From Datnioides undecimradiatus (lineage: Eukaryota; Chordata; Actinopteri; Lobotiformes; Datnioididae): DNA of 64,000 nt. Every line of letters starts with the position of its first letter. Positions within the stretch are counted from its first letter, which is position 1. The stretch covers positions 496,001 to 560,000 of the forward strand of contig WARS01000032.1 in the NCBI GenBank assembly GCA_008933995.1. The letters run 5' to 3'. The notes beneath the pieces were generated by a model. It worked only from the letters and a program-made list of their open reading frames with translations, was not told where the DNA came from and searched no databases. Positions 40,571 through 54,694 of this stretch are shown in pieces. A program made the translations under genes and the position numbers.

Positions 40571-43500
40571 CGTGTGCCTGTTTCTTCAAAAGAAAAACTA
40601 ATTATTAAAATCACACCAAATTCTGTTTGTATTACCTGTCTTTACTCTCTTTTTTAAATATTTGAGTTCTTTAGCCCCTTTTAAAAGAATGACTACAATA
40701 AAAAAGATAAAATTAATCAATTGGATGGATGACTGACCATGTGTAGACACAGGTGTTAGATCAAACGGGCTTCGAGTGTGAATGCTAAGTTTCATCTTGG
40801 ACACCCCACCGCCCATGATTCTGTCTCTGGAAAACTGAGCCTCATCTCTTGTGGAGATTCAGAGGCCGTGTTATTGTTTCCACCAAACGTCTCCATCCTG
40901 TGGAGCCAGCCCCTCTCTATGTGTTTTGTCTCAGAAGAGAAGGTCAGGTCTCCAGTACACTTTGTGACTTTCCATGAATCAGCTGTTTGGAGCCCAGGCC
41001 CAAGAGAAAACAGCCTTGGGTTGGAGGTGACGTCACTGATAGAAAAACAAAGACAATTTAGAGGTGAGTGGGTGGCGGTGTGGGGTACAGAGGGCTGGAC
41101 GGTTGGGCCTGGCACTGTATCACAGACCATGCAGGCCCACTCATGCTTTCAAGGTCTACAGAGTCTAAGATGCTTGTTAGGCAGATATGAGAGGAGTGTG
41201 TGCTGTAACTGAAACAAGAAGAAGAATTAAAATCATCTGTGTCACTTTCAAGCTGCTTGAAAAGGTCTATTCTTTTAAAGATCAGCATCATTTCCAGCTT
41301 AGTTTCTTATACTGTTTTTTCTGAGAGGACATTTTCACTTACCTCTTGTAGCGTCTCATCGAGCAGATTGTTTTGGTTTCATTTATTCAGGCTGAAGGAT
41401 ATCCCTCTCTGAGAATCCTCTAGTTTAAACAGTGAGAGTTTCTTGATGTCTGAAATCACATATAAAAAATCAGTAACAGTGATCTTCTCAGAAACATAAA
41501 TAAAATGCAAATCACAAAATGAATAAGGGCCAAATCATTGGCCAGGAGGTCAAGGTGCCAGCTCAACTCTGAAAATATGCTTAAAGGCCTTTTCTAAGAA
41601 TACCTTTGTAGGAAATATTCCCTTTCTCTTAATGCTTCCTGTATGTCTCAAAACAGCAACAACAAAAAACCCATTTTTTATTTTGTGCCACCTATTTTCA
41701 AAGGCTTCTTCTTAATTTATTGTGGCTTGGATTGATTTGGACCAAAGCTACCTGATTAAAGTATAAATTTCTTTCCCTTCCCATTTCCTGTTGCCGACTT
41801 CGCACCTTCAAAATACAACAAAAGTAACAAAACTTCTAAGAAAATTTTCTTCCCAAAAAGTGGCACCAGGAATGGGTTTTAGCGTTGCAATGGAACCAAT
41901 GCATGAAGCCACTGTAGCCCATGTGCACATATACAAGGTGATTGGTTAACTTACACTGCCTGTGTTTGCCCCTACAAGTTTCCAATGCCATTATTATAAG
42001 GTGGTGTCAAAGCAGTTGAAGACATTAGTAGTCTTCTGCTTTTCATCAGACAACCTTATGCTCACCTCAGTTGGCGCTCTTTATCAGACTGCGTGAAAGA
42101 ATGTTAATGTTATGAACAGAAAGTCTCTCATTTAGAAATGAGATTAGGAAAAATCATCTGATAGTCAATCTATATACAAGAATCGCTGCAGGGTTTATAA
42201 TTAAAGCACGATACAGTCTGATCATGCACTATAGGCCTATATCTATCTACTGTTGCAGCAGTGCTGTAAGTATCCGCAGCATAACTCATTGTGTCAAACA
42301 TAAATCTAGTTTTAATGTGGCTAATTTAACACTGTCAAGAGTTTGTATTGGTAGAAAGTAGTTAAATAAAACTAGACACAAATCTCTGAGAGAAATATAT
42401 CCAAACCTGGGCAGATAAAACTCAAACTATCTGCGAAAATGGGCGTTTTTTCTGGAACCAATCATCTAAATGCATGTTTAAATAGCAGCAAGATGCTAAA
42501 CAATGTTTCCAAGAACCTGTCTCCAAGCAGGAAGTGCCACAGTTTGGCCTTGACCTTCTTTAAATACAGTTAAACTTTCTTTCCAGGGGAAAATGTGTTC
42601 AAATGTGTCTGTAGCGTTTCAGTCAGAAGAACAAATAAGCCCTCTGAGGAATCTGATAAGATTTGAGCTTCACTCAAAGAGGTCTGGAGCTCCACCAGAC
42701 ATGGCCGACTTTGCACGGCACATGTCCTTCCATGACCGCACAGCCTCACCTCGTCTCAGCGTCTCACACTTCACACACGCACAGACAAACACACACTCGC
42801 ACAGCTCCCCTTCCACACACATTAAACACACTCTCAGACTGACTTGGAGGTTTCTGTCGCCCTCTCCTTCACTTTAGTCAGTTGCCAGACAATGAAAACA
42901 TTGAGGTAGTTTCTATGGCGTGACCAGGGCTTTTGTTTGACTGAGAAACATATGCATTCTACATGCTCCAATTATGGCGTTATCAGATCGCTGTCAAACA
43001 CACCAATCATGCGCCTTCCTTTGTGCCCTCTCTAACGGTGTGTACTGTACCACGCGGAGCAGTGGCTCGCAGTGTTTGCATGTTTGCCCATGGTGGGAGT
43101 ATAATATCTCAGACTGGTTTGTGTCCCCATTGGCAGAAAACACGCGGCTTAGTCGAAAAACAATGTGTCACGATCCCGTCCACTTCACGGTAACAGATTG
43201 GTTTCGAATGCACAACTTCCGTGTGTGAATATTACAGCAAAATTAAACACTAACGGTGTTGCCCTTCACCAGGATCTGACAAACAAATCCAGTTTCTGCT
43301 CTGACCACCACAGCTGGGTCTAGTGTTTTTGAACAAAAAAAAGGGAGGCCATATCTGGGTGATCTGCAGCACGTACAGTTAAATCCCTTATTGTGACTTG
43401 CACTGTACGCCTCAACAAAAGAGGCTAAGAAAGACACGGCTGATCTGACTTACCATTGGCTCAGTTCTCGATTGGCCTGACTTCCGTTCAGTGTTAAAGT

Positions 43501-44614
43501 CACGTCCGCATCGCCAGTTATTTCACAAGAATGCTTTTATCATGGCCAAAGTTGGATAACCACATTACTGTATAAATACATAAAGACTGTATGTACACCT
43601 GTAGAGAGAAAAACTGTTTGTGGAAAAATGTATGAACCTATAAATTGTTTTAAAAAATCAAATTTGACTCCAAAAATAAATCCAGTTTTGAACTTCAAAG
43701 AGACAAGTCTGTTACTTTGACCCCAGCCACACAGACAAACCCTGGCCAGTGTGTGTGGTTTGTTTTGATAGATACCGGTCAGCAGCTTAGGTGCTTAGGC
43801 TCCAGTAAACCCAATGTTTACAGATCTGCTAAAACGCAGCCTTATAGCCTCAAGATGCTGCAACCAGGCAGGCAGACGTCACTGGGGTCTGAGGTCTGGC
43901 CTGGCTGATATTATCCATGAAACACGATTAACATAGCATGATAATGCTGGTGACTTAAGGCGAAGATGGAGCAGTTGTCACCGCTGGTATCTTCATGACA
44001 CACTGTGAATAAAGCCATGCTAAAGATAATCGACACCTTGTCTTTTATACTTTATTGTTTATGATTTGGATTCATCTGGTGCACTGCATGGCCTGAACTT
44101 TAAGACCTCCCCCTGTAAGGTTTGTGGCTCCACAGTGCAACTTTTTTGTTATGCTCATAGTAGATGAAAGTGTTAATGCTTTAAGACACAGTCTGTCAGG
44201 ACAGAGTATTTCTTTGACAGAAGGTAGGAGGTTTAAGTATACAAAACATATTTGAATTTTGCCGTAAAAACTTTATCAAAATGCAGTTCACGATCTGTAA
44301 TAATAATAATATCTAACCATATCTGTTAGCACAGTTGCACAAAAATGTTTGAGTGTTTACTTTATATTTGGTGCTTTAGATGAATAGAGACCTGTTTTTA
44401 GGTGAAAACACTTTCTTACTGAGAGTAAAATGACAAGGCTTAGCATTGCATTAAGACTGAAGGCAGCATGTGTCCAAAAACTGAAATGAAACAATGACAA
44501 ATTATGTGTTAACTGGATGTTACATGCTGTTATTACTGAAAAAAATGACTCCCCTTCAAACTACTGATTAGACAAATGAGAGTGCTTTGAACTGTGGGTT
44601 GACACATTTCTGGA

Positions 44615-44785
44615 CTACAGCGAGAGCTAGGCTAGCTGTTTCCACCTGCTCCCCAGTCTTTATGCTAAGCTAAGTAAATGGCTTCCTGGGTTTAGCTCTA
44701 AACTTATCACAAACATCAGTCACCAGAGTGGTAGCAATGTTCTCATCTAACTCTAGAAAAGAACAAAGAGGTGTATTTCACAAAA
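44615..44785 (+). mobile_element. Right-half fragment of the 4,445-type repeat
   Basis: GCTAGCTGTTTCCACCTGCT, then CCAGTCTTTATGCTAAGCTA, a TGGTAGCAATGTTCTCATCT segment and AGGTGTATTTCACAAAA. The order follows the family's right half; the outermost terminus is missing. Confidence 0.6.
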
Positions 44786-45818
44786 CAAACCCTGACAGCA
44801 GATACCTTAATGACTGTTGGTGGGTGTTGTATATTTTGCTTTTCTGAATCCTAAAATGCCGGAGAGGTAGGTTAAACAGCTGAAGAATGAGGCCCAACAT
44901 TAAGTAATTAATCAATGTGTTAATCAAATCCACAATTTGGGAGAGAGTTATAACTAAATGTTATCTTAAATAAAACAATACACTGATTCTGCTGAACACT
45001 TTTGTCCTGCACAGGAATTGTCATAACAAGGGGTGGCTAATACTTGCACTGCAACTGGTGAGCTCATTCATACCACTCAATCAAAAAATGATATTGTGAA
45101 TTTAAGACTCACGTGCATATTGTAGTCCTTCCTGTCTTTTCCTCTCTGATAATTAAGGACTATTATATATATTATATTTAGAATATATATCACTGATATT
45201 GTTGGACACACCTGCCCATCTACAGAAACCAAGGGGAGTGGGATTTGGCATTGAGTGAACAATGACCAAACCAATTTCAAAATCATCCCATCTCGTAGCA
45301 GACCTTTGATGCTGTTTTATTTGATGAAAGAATAGTGTATAAATAGCTTATGAAAGTCTTTGTCTTCCTGAATTAAGCTGGAAGTATTAGTAGCATAAGC
45401 AGAGTTCTTATCACACAGCATGTTCAAACTGCAGTGCAACACCTTAACGTTTCCACATCTGTGCTGTGAGTCATTCATCAGTGTCCTCTACACATTAGAC
45501 TTTTGCCCTAGTGTGAAGTACCTGCAGCACTACATGTCAAACATGGCTCTTCTTAACTTTCTACCAGACATCCTGACATCTTGGCTTTTTATGGCAGAAA
45601 GGATAAAGGTCATTGTGAAGGTTGTTGAAAAGATCTAGCATGGGTGAGGACTGAACTGCGTGAACAAGTCTGTGTGGGAGAGAAGGAAGTAAAGAAGGAT
45701 GAATAGAGGGAGGGAGAGGAAGAAGAAGAAAGAATTATGACCATAAAGGGAGGCTGCTTTCCAACACCACACATGGTGGAGGCTGGTGTGTAAAAACCAC
45801 ACCATAGGAGTGTGCGTC

Positions 45819-45842
45819 CACACACACACACACACACACACA
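45819..45842. repeat. (CA)12 microsatellite
   Basis: An uninterrupted CA tract in intergenic DNA. Confidence 0.95.
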
Positions 45843-48800
45843 AATACACACCTAGCGGGATTCCTACCTGTGTCTCAGGTCAGTGGGAGTCTCAAGAGCG
45901 AGGAGGTGCTAATCAGTAACAGTGTTATATGGCTGTGTTAATCATTAACGTGGCCCCTAGACACTGTGCCCCTAGCCCAAGCACCTGCAGCCCCTTTTAC
46001 AGGCATCATCCATGGAAAGAACAAATAGTCTGAATGGTTGTTGGGCACATCAGCTTTACATGAACCGTCTCATCTGACATGCCAGCAGGCAGAAAAAAAG
46101 CTGAATCTCCTTCTACTTCTGGTGGAACAGGGTCAATTATTGGCCATCAAATTTTAATATTGGCTCCATAAAGCCGAGGTGTGCTGTGCAACAACTTTAT
46201 TGCCCAGTTTCATTCTTTCATTCTTCTCTTCCAACTTTAATTCCAGGGTCATAGTAACAGGAGTGAGCGCTATCTGTCTGCCACACTCCCCCGGATGGCC
46301 TTCAGGCTTCAGGCACACAGATGAATATTCAACAAACACCTCGGTCAAATGTCTTGTAGCTGCTTCGAAAATTAGCCATCACCTTCCATCGTCTCACTCT
46401 GCCTACACAAGCTTGCATTAGCAGGCATACATCCACACACACACACAAAAAGGTTAACACACACCCCAGGTTCTAAATAAATAGAGGCAACATAAAATCA
46501 AGCTTAGGTCAGGATAACCTCATGGTGACCCACCGGCTCTTTCTCCCATAGTGACCTCTCTCACCAGCTGCTAAGTCTGGCCTGTTGGCCCATCCCTGCT
46601 GCCAGATCAACCACACACACATAGACACACACAATACTTATGCATGAATGTACATGCACACCAGTACTTCAGTCAGGTCTCTGCTCCTCTCTCTACAATT
46701 GGTTTGTGATACCATTTTTCCAGTATTCCACGTCTGAGCAGAATTGATCAGGTTTCAAAGTCCGAGAGCTTGATGCGAACGTAATGGCAGTGACATCAAG
46801 AGTGCACTAAGGCAATGTTAATGCTTCCCTATCCAGGCAGATGGAGGTGTGTGTGCACAGTGCAAACAGACCCTTGTACCGAGGAGGCTAAGCTGGAGCA
46901 CTCAGCAGTGTAAAAAAATCTGGGCTAATGTCTGTTTCTCTCACTAAATTGTTTTTTGATAAGGGAATATCTGGAGATAAGTGTTGTCACTATCCTATCT
47001 GAAAACCGGAAGCAAGTTCGATAAATCTCCCGTGTAATCTAATAGGAGTCATGGGCAGTAGCTGCCATTGAGAGAATACTGTCTGCCGTGCTGGGCTGAA
47101 GTGAAGGCTTTGATTAAAGAACATAGGAGAAGTTAGCCAACACTGTCAGCTTGTAAAAATTGATAACATCTTTACATTAAACAAATGACTATCGCTACTC
47201 ATTCAGGATTACTTTGGATTTGTTGACATATTAAAGTAATACTGATAGCCTTTGTCAGTTGCCTAGTGACCAAGTATCTCTGTTACAGCTCACAGACCCA
47301 CAAAGTGAAACAAAGCAGAGATATTTGGCTTAATATGAATCCTGCTCTGTGTACCTGAGGCCAGGCCGAGAGAGTGACCTCTTTAGGGACAAAAATGTCC
47401 CATTTGGAAATTTCTTTATATTATAATATAACATAACCAATATAAGTACTTTTATCACCTTTTTATGATTTCAAGTTGTTTAAAATGTTTAATTCATAAG
47501 ACAATATGAATATAATATTTGAAGTAATTCTGGAACAAGAGACATGATCAATTTTCATCAGATTTTCACTTTAGTGTGTATAATTTCATCCTACAATTAG
47601 ACACATTCAAGTACAGCACAGTGTTACTTGCTGTGTCACAAGAGGCTCATATGGCTTAGTCCTTTGTGCCATACATCTCCTTTGTTGTCTATAAATATTA
47701 ATAACCCATCCGTATTTACTCCAGTTGGAAGGGCATTTGATGGCAAATACAACACATAACTGTTGAAGAAACGTGTTTGTCACCCAAACATCTGTCACCC
47801 ATTTTTAGATTCATTTCTTCAGGAGGAGCAAATGGTTTTTGAGTTGAGTGGGAATGAAGTGAAGTTAGAGTGAAGAGAGTAGTGAAGTTAAGTTTTTCTC
47901 TTAACGCTCACTCATTAAATAATTTGTAGCACATGTAGTAAAAAAGAGTCGTAGTAATCCACAGTTTCCAATATAGTTGATGACACCCTTGAGTAGATGA
48001 TCAGTGCCCTGTAACACATTTAATGTGACTGGAATATTTTGGTAAACAGTGCCAGTGTAATTAGCCAGATAATTAGTGATGCCTGTAATAAAAAAAAAAG
48101 AGGTCTAAACTTTTATCCCAGCAAATGTATCTGAAGACCAGAATCATGCCAATATTGTATAAAAATCCATTTTTGAATGAGCACTGTGAGGTTAATATTG
48201 CATGAGGCCATGAAGTCTTGTTTGTGCATTTTATTGTGTGTAACTGTAATGCTGTCGGGAAATCAAAGGCGCATGACAAATGATATATTAACTCGTATTT
48301 TGTAACAAAAAACAATAAAAAAATGTAAAAAAAATTACACTATGAACTGTATTACCATACTGTACAACAACAAAACCTAACTGACTGAATGGTAATGTAA
48401 TCACAGCAAGTTGATTTGTGTACTGCATTGACTTGAATGTGAACCAGTGGATGGAGGAAAATCAATCTGAAAGATCTCAATTGGACCAGCAATTCTTTCT
48501 CTCGGTGCCACAGAGACACTTAATCATTCTGCCTCCTCACTGTTCTCCAGGTCTTTTTTTGTGACAACAGTCTAACTCTGCGAGCTGGAGGCAAACGGGG
48601 TCTCCTCCTCCCCCTTAACGGTGACCTGAGCTCCCAGGGGTTGGTGTTAAGTAAACTTTGTCAGCCATGCAACGATCTCCAGCAGAGAACTGTCTCTCTG
48701 CTCATCAGGAGACCTTCTCCATGACCCCCCACCTCTCTGCCTTGGCATTCCTCTGCCACACCACCTCCCCAACCCACCTTGTCTTCATCTTTTCTTCCCT

Positions 48801-49579
48801 CCCCCATCAGCCCCACCATCCGTCCGTCGCCTTAGGTCCTGCTCTCTGTCCCAGCAGCCCGTGCGGCCGGCTGGTGTCTCCTCCGGTGGAGACAGCCTAT
48901 CAGGGGCCTCACGTCATCTGTCTCCAGGACCTGACTGACAGGTTGACCTCAGAGATTACCAGCTACTATCAGAGAAGGGGGGGTTGTCTGTCCTCCCTAA
49001 GTGGATGCTCCTTTCTCTCACCATAATGCTGGTTGGGAACTGGAACCTGCTTTAGGCTGATGTGGCATTTTATCTGTCTGGGAGCTGCTCTGTTGATTCG
49101 CTACAAGGTCTGCAGGGATGTAGTGCCAGACAGTGACAGATATCAACTATCTTAGCTAGCTTACACACAGAGAGGAGAGAAAACCTCAGGCCTGTTGCTC
49201 TTTGCTGTAAACACCTAGTGAGTGTCCATCCAAAGGTTTTGTAATAACAGCATGGAAAATTGCAGGTCTGCTATCAAGGTCCAGGTGCTGCATTCCCAGG
49301 CTGCATGCTGAGACCTTCACTGGTAATATTAACAGGGTGTTTGTTTGTTTTTTTTGGCCAAATTCTTTCAGTGCAGGTTGAAAATGTTCCATGAAAATCA
49401 ATATTGTTACCTCTTGACTTGACTAACACAGTGTTAACATTGGACATTCGGACATTTATCCATAAGCCTGTTAGCCCCAAAGAGTCCCACTGCTCTGAAG
49501 GCACATTGTCCCAAAAATGTACACCCTGGCATCACTAACTAACTGCTAGGCAGCTAAACTAAGACACTTACTTAGACCC

Positions 49580-49625
49580 AAACCATGATCTTTTCCTGAA
49601 CTTAACCTGAACTAGTTTTGGAGCC
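49580..49625 (+). repeat. Fragment of a common teleost interspersed repeat
   Basis: AACCATGATCTTTTCCTGAA followed by CTTAACCTGAACTAGTTTTG. I know this in fish DNA as AACCATGATCTTTTCCTAAA-CCTAACCAAGTAGTTTT. A looser relative seems present near 8,070. The transposon class is not assigned. Confidence 0.45.
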
Positions 49626-52600
49626 TAATTTGACTCAAACAGCTTCACAATGTCAACAATGTGTTTATTATTGTCACTGTGTTGAGAAAAATCACCTGAC
49701 TAATAAATTGGATGGTCGCCTGGCTGTGGTTACTGTGACGTCTAAGGTCACCTGACTTCACCCTTTCTTGCATATTCAAATTCATTAAGATATTACAGGC
49801 AAAAAGAAGAGAGGTGGGGAGGGTTTCAGAGTTTCAGAGCAACAGAGCAGTGGGATTTTGTTTCCAGATTAATGTCTGTTGGACAAATGAGCTCTACAGC
49901 TAATGGAACACTATAATGGCCAGTAGGAACAACGATCTGTCCGCAGCTGTTGCTTCACTGTCCATACCACCATATTATAGCATCCAATAATAAGGTAAAT
50001 AAGTATATTTGCCAAAATGTCAAACTGTTCTTTCAGAAATTGGCCAGGTACAGCTTTCGAATTGTCAAAACATGACTGCTGATTACGTCGTGTCGTTCTC
50101 TTTTAGCCCTGGTTTAAAATCTTGCCTGACTCTTTCTACAACAGAGTTTAAAAGAGGACCTTTCCCTCTGCCAGGTGGTGTGAGGCCGACTAACTCTCAA
50201 GCTCTCGTCACAGCTCTCTGTCTAGGACATGGAGCCCTGGGGTATTTGTGTATCGTGTATTGATTTGGAGGTACAACCCTTGGCTGTAAAACAAAGATAA
50301 AGAAGTTAGGTATTAACTAGTTTTTTTCCAGGGGTCACTCTGAGCCTGTTTCACATAGCTGGAACCCACATGGAAAAAAAAAAAAAAAAAAAAAACACCA
50401 AAATGCCTGCCCGTGTGATGGACTCTGGAATATTGATTTTTCTCTCCGAACAAAAAAAAGGCCTTTGCAGTCAGTATTTCCCTCTGAGCTCAGATAGGGC
50501 TGCTACATTCCTGTCTACTCCCTCCAAGGTTACTGCCTGCTAGGCGGAGGCGAGCACCTGTCAGATGTACACTTGTTTTGTTATACAACGTGTCTTTGTA
50601 GCGTTTGCTGTCTCCACACAACCTCCTTTTTTTTTCCAGTAATGGAAAGAAATTGTAAGAAACAGAAAGGATTGCTCAGGGGAACTCAGTAAACTCTGGC
50701 TTTGGGGGTTTCCTTGTTGTCTCTATCCGAGTTCACAAGGATTACAAACTGTTGAACTCTCTTCTCGCGTGTGGCTTAAATACTGATCCCGAAGCCAATC
50801 TTGTTTAGAAACTGTCACCTGGCACCATGCAGGAAGACAGTGTCATCAGCACCGGCTTGTTTGCTTAGTTTAGAGTTGAATGTGATGAGGTTTGCACTTG
50901 TTGATTAAGTATGTCCACCCCATTGTTCTGCATACTTGTAGAGGTATGAAACTGACCACATCTAAAGAGCGCTCTGGTTTCTGTAGGTTAATTATCAGAA
51001 GAATTTACATGTTGCTCTGATGAAACAGGGTATTACTGCGAGGTATTAATGTTTTTTCAAAGGCATATATATCAATTTTAAGGGCCTGCTAAAACTAGTA
51101 CTACCATTTACAAATTATACTTTCTTTGTTAATTAAATCATTTAATCATAGATGATTTATTTATTTTTAAACCATTTCTACGTGACTTGAAATGACTTAT
51201 TCTCTCTGGATTTATAATCTACCCAATAAAATTAATAGGCTGCAGCATTTCTAACCCTGTCAGGAATCTTTTCAATCTCAGCATCAAAAGCACTTGACAG
51301 TTTACTGCCTAGGCAAAGGTTGCACCTCCACAGTTTTATAGAATTATTAAGTAAGCAATTATGATAACCCACTGTTTTAAAGATAATAGGATGATAAGGT
51401 TCTGCCAAACTGACACTGTAGTTTGCCCTCGTGCTGCTCTTCCTGAGGAGAAAATCAATATCTTTTGCACTTAGGCCACTTTGTCCTCTCAACATGCTGA
51501 GTGTTTATTTTACCTGTTGAGCATTAAAAGTTCCCAATGATCCACAGAAAATAATTAGAATCTAAAAAAAAAAAAAAAAATACACCTTGTTGCTACACAT
51601 TGTAATGACCCCGCTTGGCTAGTGGCATTTTATCAAAGCTCATAAACCTTGAATGACTATATATTGATAAAGACTGTTTAAAGTGTCATTGGAACGATAA
51701 CATTTGCACTGTAAATGTGGCATGCAGGCTCCAGCCTCCAATCGTGCTGGGATGATAAGGACAAGCACTGAGTGGGGCTGCAACCAATAGGTCAAAAGCC
51801 ACAGAATATTTGGTTTGAGGATGTTGAAAGCCAAGTTTTACACTGTCAAAATCATTGACTGAATGTAATTAAATCAACTCTAAAGCCAGACTTTGCAATT
51901 TGTCCTTAAACATTGAACTCAATACTCAGTGATTGTGTGAATACTGTATGTAATTCAGTGCACAAATTGCAACCACGCTGCTGTTTTGATACCACATGCA
52001 CACCAGTTCATGTTTGTGTTATAAAAAATGAGACACTGAAATCACATTTCAGCAAATTAACAAATTAGTTATTAAATTACAGAAAGTAGGTGTCATGCTA
52101 GAAGTCGTGCTAAAAATAAACAGGAGTTACTTTTTGTTTGTTTTACTTCAAGTTTATAACTGAATGTATGCAGAACTTTACTGAGTGTTGTTTGTGTTAA
52201 CCTTCAACATGCATAAATAACAATCACCCACCGCCAAGAGAGAGATGGACGAGTGCTTTGACACTTTGCCCTGATCAATATCAATAAAGCAATCAGCATG
52301 TCAGGGGCCTACATGTTTTGAGGAGGGATCTGTGGGAGAGGATAACTTAGTTTATGGCTTTACTGTGGAGGTGGGGCTGCTGCTTTCAGGTACACCAACC
52401 CACCCATACAAGCACACAAACAACATATGTGTGGTATGATAGTTTACTATAACTTCACTCTAATTATAAATTAAGCAAAATTAAGATGGTTTATCTTTCA
52501 CCAGCAATTACAACTTTGTGACAATTTCCCCTAAAATCAACTGGACCCAAGTACAAAAACTGGTCTCAAACCGCAACATTCACAAATCCTCAGGCCCTGT

Positions 52601-53156
52601 GTCAGGCCCTTCCCTCTGCTCCTTGAAGAGTCTGTCCAGACAGCCAGATTGCACTTTGCCCAGCTCGACCATAAACGGAGACAATAAATTCAACTGGACC
52701 TCTGAACTGGATGACATGAGAGAGAAAGAGAGGGAGAGGACCTTCAGTCAGTCAGCAATCAATTCCTCCAACATGGAAGGAAAGCCCAAGTGGCCAAAAC
52801 AGATGGAAAGATGTTTTTCTCCTCTTTCTGTTGTCTGTGTGGTCTGACTGAATTGATTTTTGCAGCTACAGGTTAAACAAAAAAAAACCCCGACATTGAG
52901 AATTTGAAATTTTCAAATAATGTTGTGTAATACAAAAAATGTTGCAAATGGCAATATTTCAAGGTCCAAAACTCTAACTTCACCCTCTTTTTTGGCTGAA
53001 AATATGCCAGAACTAGAATTTATTTTCTACTCAGGCCTCATAAATCAATACAGTGAAATCAGAAAAATAATTATTTAATGTTTTAAAAAGATTGTTTTCA
53101 TAGCTCAATGGCAGGACCCTGAATGATTGTCGTGTCTTTAACTTTTGCTCTGGCAG

Positions 53157-53282
53157 TTCAACGAGATGTCCTTCATGCTGTTTCTAGCTGCAGCGCAGCA
53201 CAACTGGGATAACATGAAGTTCAAGTTCTGCATCAAGATGTGGTAGTAAATCCGAGCTGTTGTTTCCCTGCTGCCAGCCAAG
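53157..53282 (+). other. Isolated exon-like segment, gene not recognised
   Basis: A strong acceptor (TTTTGCTCTGGCAG) precedes and a strong donor (AAG before GTGAGA) follows a 126-nt segment, a multiple of three. One frame reads FNEMSFMLFLAAAQHNWDNM, then KFKFCIKMW, then two stop codons in a row, then 11 more open codons to the donor. Codon choice in the first part favours G/C at third positions. I do not recognise the protein. It could be a terminal exon, a decayed exon or chance. No partner exon is identified nearby. Confidence 0.2.
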
Positions 53283-54660
53283 GTGAGAATTAACAACTCT
53301 GTTTCAAAGTGAGCTCTGTAACAACTAAAGAGTAACCTCTACGAGATGAATGATGGCTGGCCGTTGCACCAAAATAGAATACACGTGTCAGTGTTCTACT
53401 GTAAATTGTGTTGATCTGTCCTCTGCACTGCAAATATAAGTATATACGACAGGAGGGACCTGCAGTATTTAGTCATTGGATGTACTGCCACCTTGTGATG
53501 TGCTCTGAAACGTGCACGTCAAAGCCCTGTTGTTGCAGCTTCACCTCACTGTGAATGTGGAGAGAATATATTCATTTCTGTCAGGTCAGAACTTCAGAAC
53601 CAGCACCAAGGGCAAAAGCTGAGATGGAGGGGGGGGCGGGGGGGGCATGCTGACTCCAGCAGCAGATGGATGTCACCAACCTTTTTCAGTGATCACAGCA
53701 CCGACTTGAAGCAGGGTCACAGTCTTTTTCCTGATCGTGGTCGCCCGCACTTCTCTCCAGGGGTTCAATTCATCTCTATCTGCTGCTCAGTGAAGCCTGC
53801 AGTGTCGGGCCACCATCACTCACACTCTGCGGGGCAGCCGGTGGATTAGCTGACCCCCTGGTGTGGGAGTAACAACCCCTGCAGTCCAGTCAGCAAAGAC
53901 TGCAGTCTTTGAGCAGTTGAGAGCGGCAGGCGTGGCGGTCAGGGATCCTCCCCAGGATCAGGAGAGATAGTGGCGTCTCCAGCACCCTGACAGTCAGTCG
54001 GCATGGCAGGGCTGGTCTGCAGTCAGTCAGACTGACGGACAAGCAGCCAGGTCCTGACATTCACCCCAGCTTGGCTCTATTCAGCTTGCAGCCTATTTTA
54101 ACAGACTGAATCTACTCTTTGGGTCCAGCTTGATTCAATTTTAGAATTTGTCAGTTTCTCTTTTTATGTTTTTGTGACCAGAATGCCTTTGGGTTTTGGA
54201 CTGTTGGTTGACAAACACTTTAAGGAAACTGTGATGGGAATTTTCAGACAATGAATCAAGAAAATAATCACAAACAATAAAAATAATCCTAAACTGCAGC
54301 CACACTTTACAGAGCATGGTACACAGCGGAGCTCTGACAACAAATGTTTTACATCACCTCACTGTGTTATGGATGTCTTATCACTCTGCCAAGCCAAACA
54401 ATTACAAACAGTACAGGCAATGTGCAAAGCATTATGTAGTTCATCATCGCCACAAAAACACCGTTTGAACTGTAAAACGCATGTAATCACAATTAAATTA
54501 TGTATGGCAATCGTTCAAATGAACATTTGTACAATTACGTAATTCACCAAAATAAATGTCATTTCATATCACTGTAAGCTGCAGATGAAGTGATATAACA
54601 AATTAACAATAATGTTTCCATCTGTGCATCTAAGCAGTCCAAATAATAAACACAATACAA

Positions 54661-54694
54661 GAATGTCCACATACTTATGGCCATATAGTGCATG
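54661..54694. mobile_element. Tc1/mariner-type terminal repeat remnant
   Basis: GAATGTCCACATACTTATGG followed by CCATATAGTGCATG. It matches, with small changes, a terminus (GTCCACATACTTTTGGCCAT) I remember from short fish Tc1/mariner-like elements. The other end was not found. Confidence 0.45.

Noticed and set aside
48658-49026. 122-codon plus-strand ORF rich in Pro, Ser and His
   Set aside because: It lies in pyrimidine-rich sequence, which depletes stops by composition. No family features or exon partners were found.
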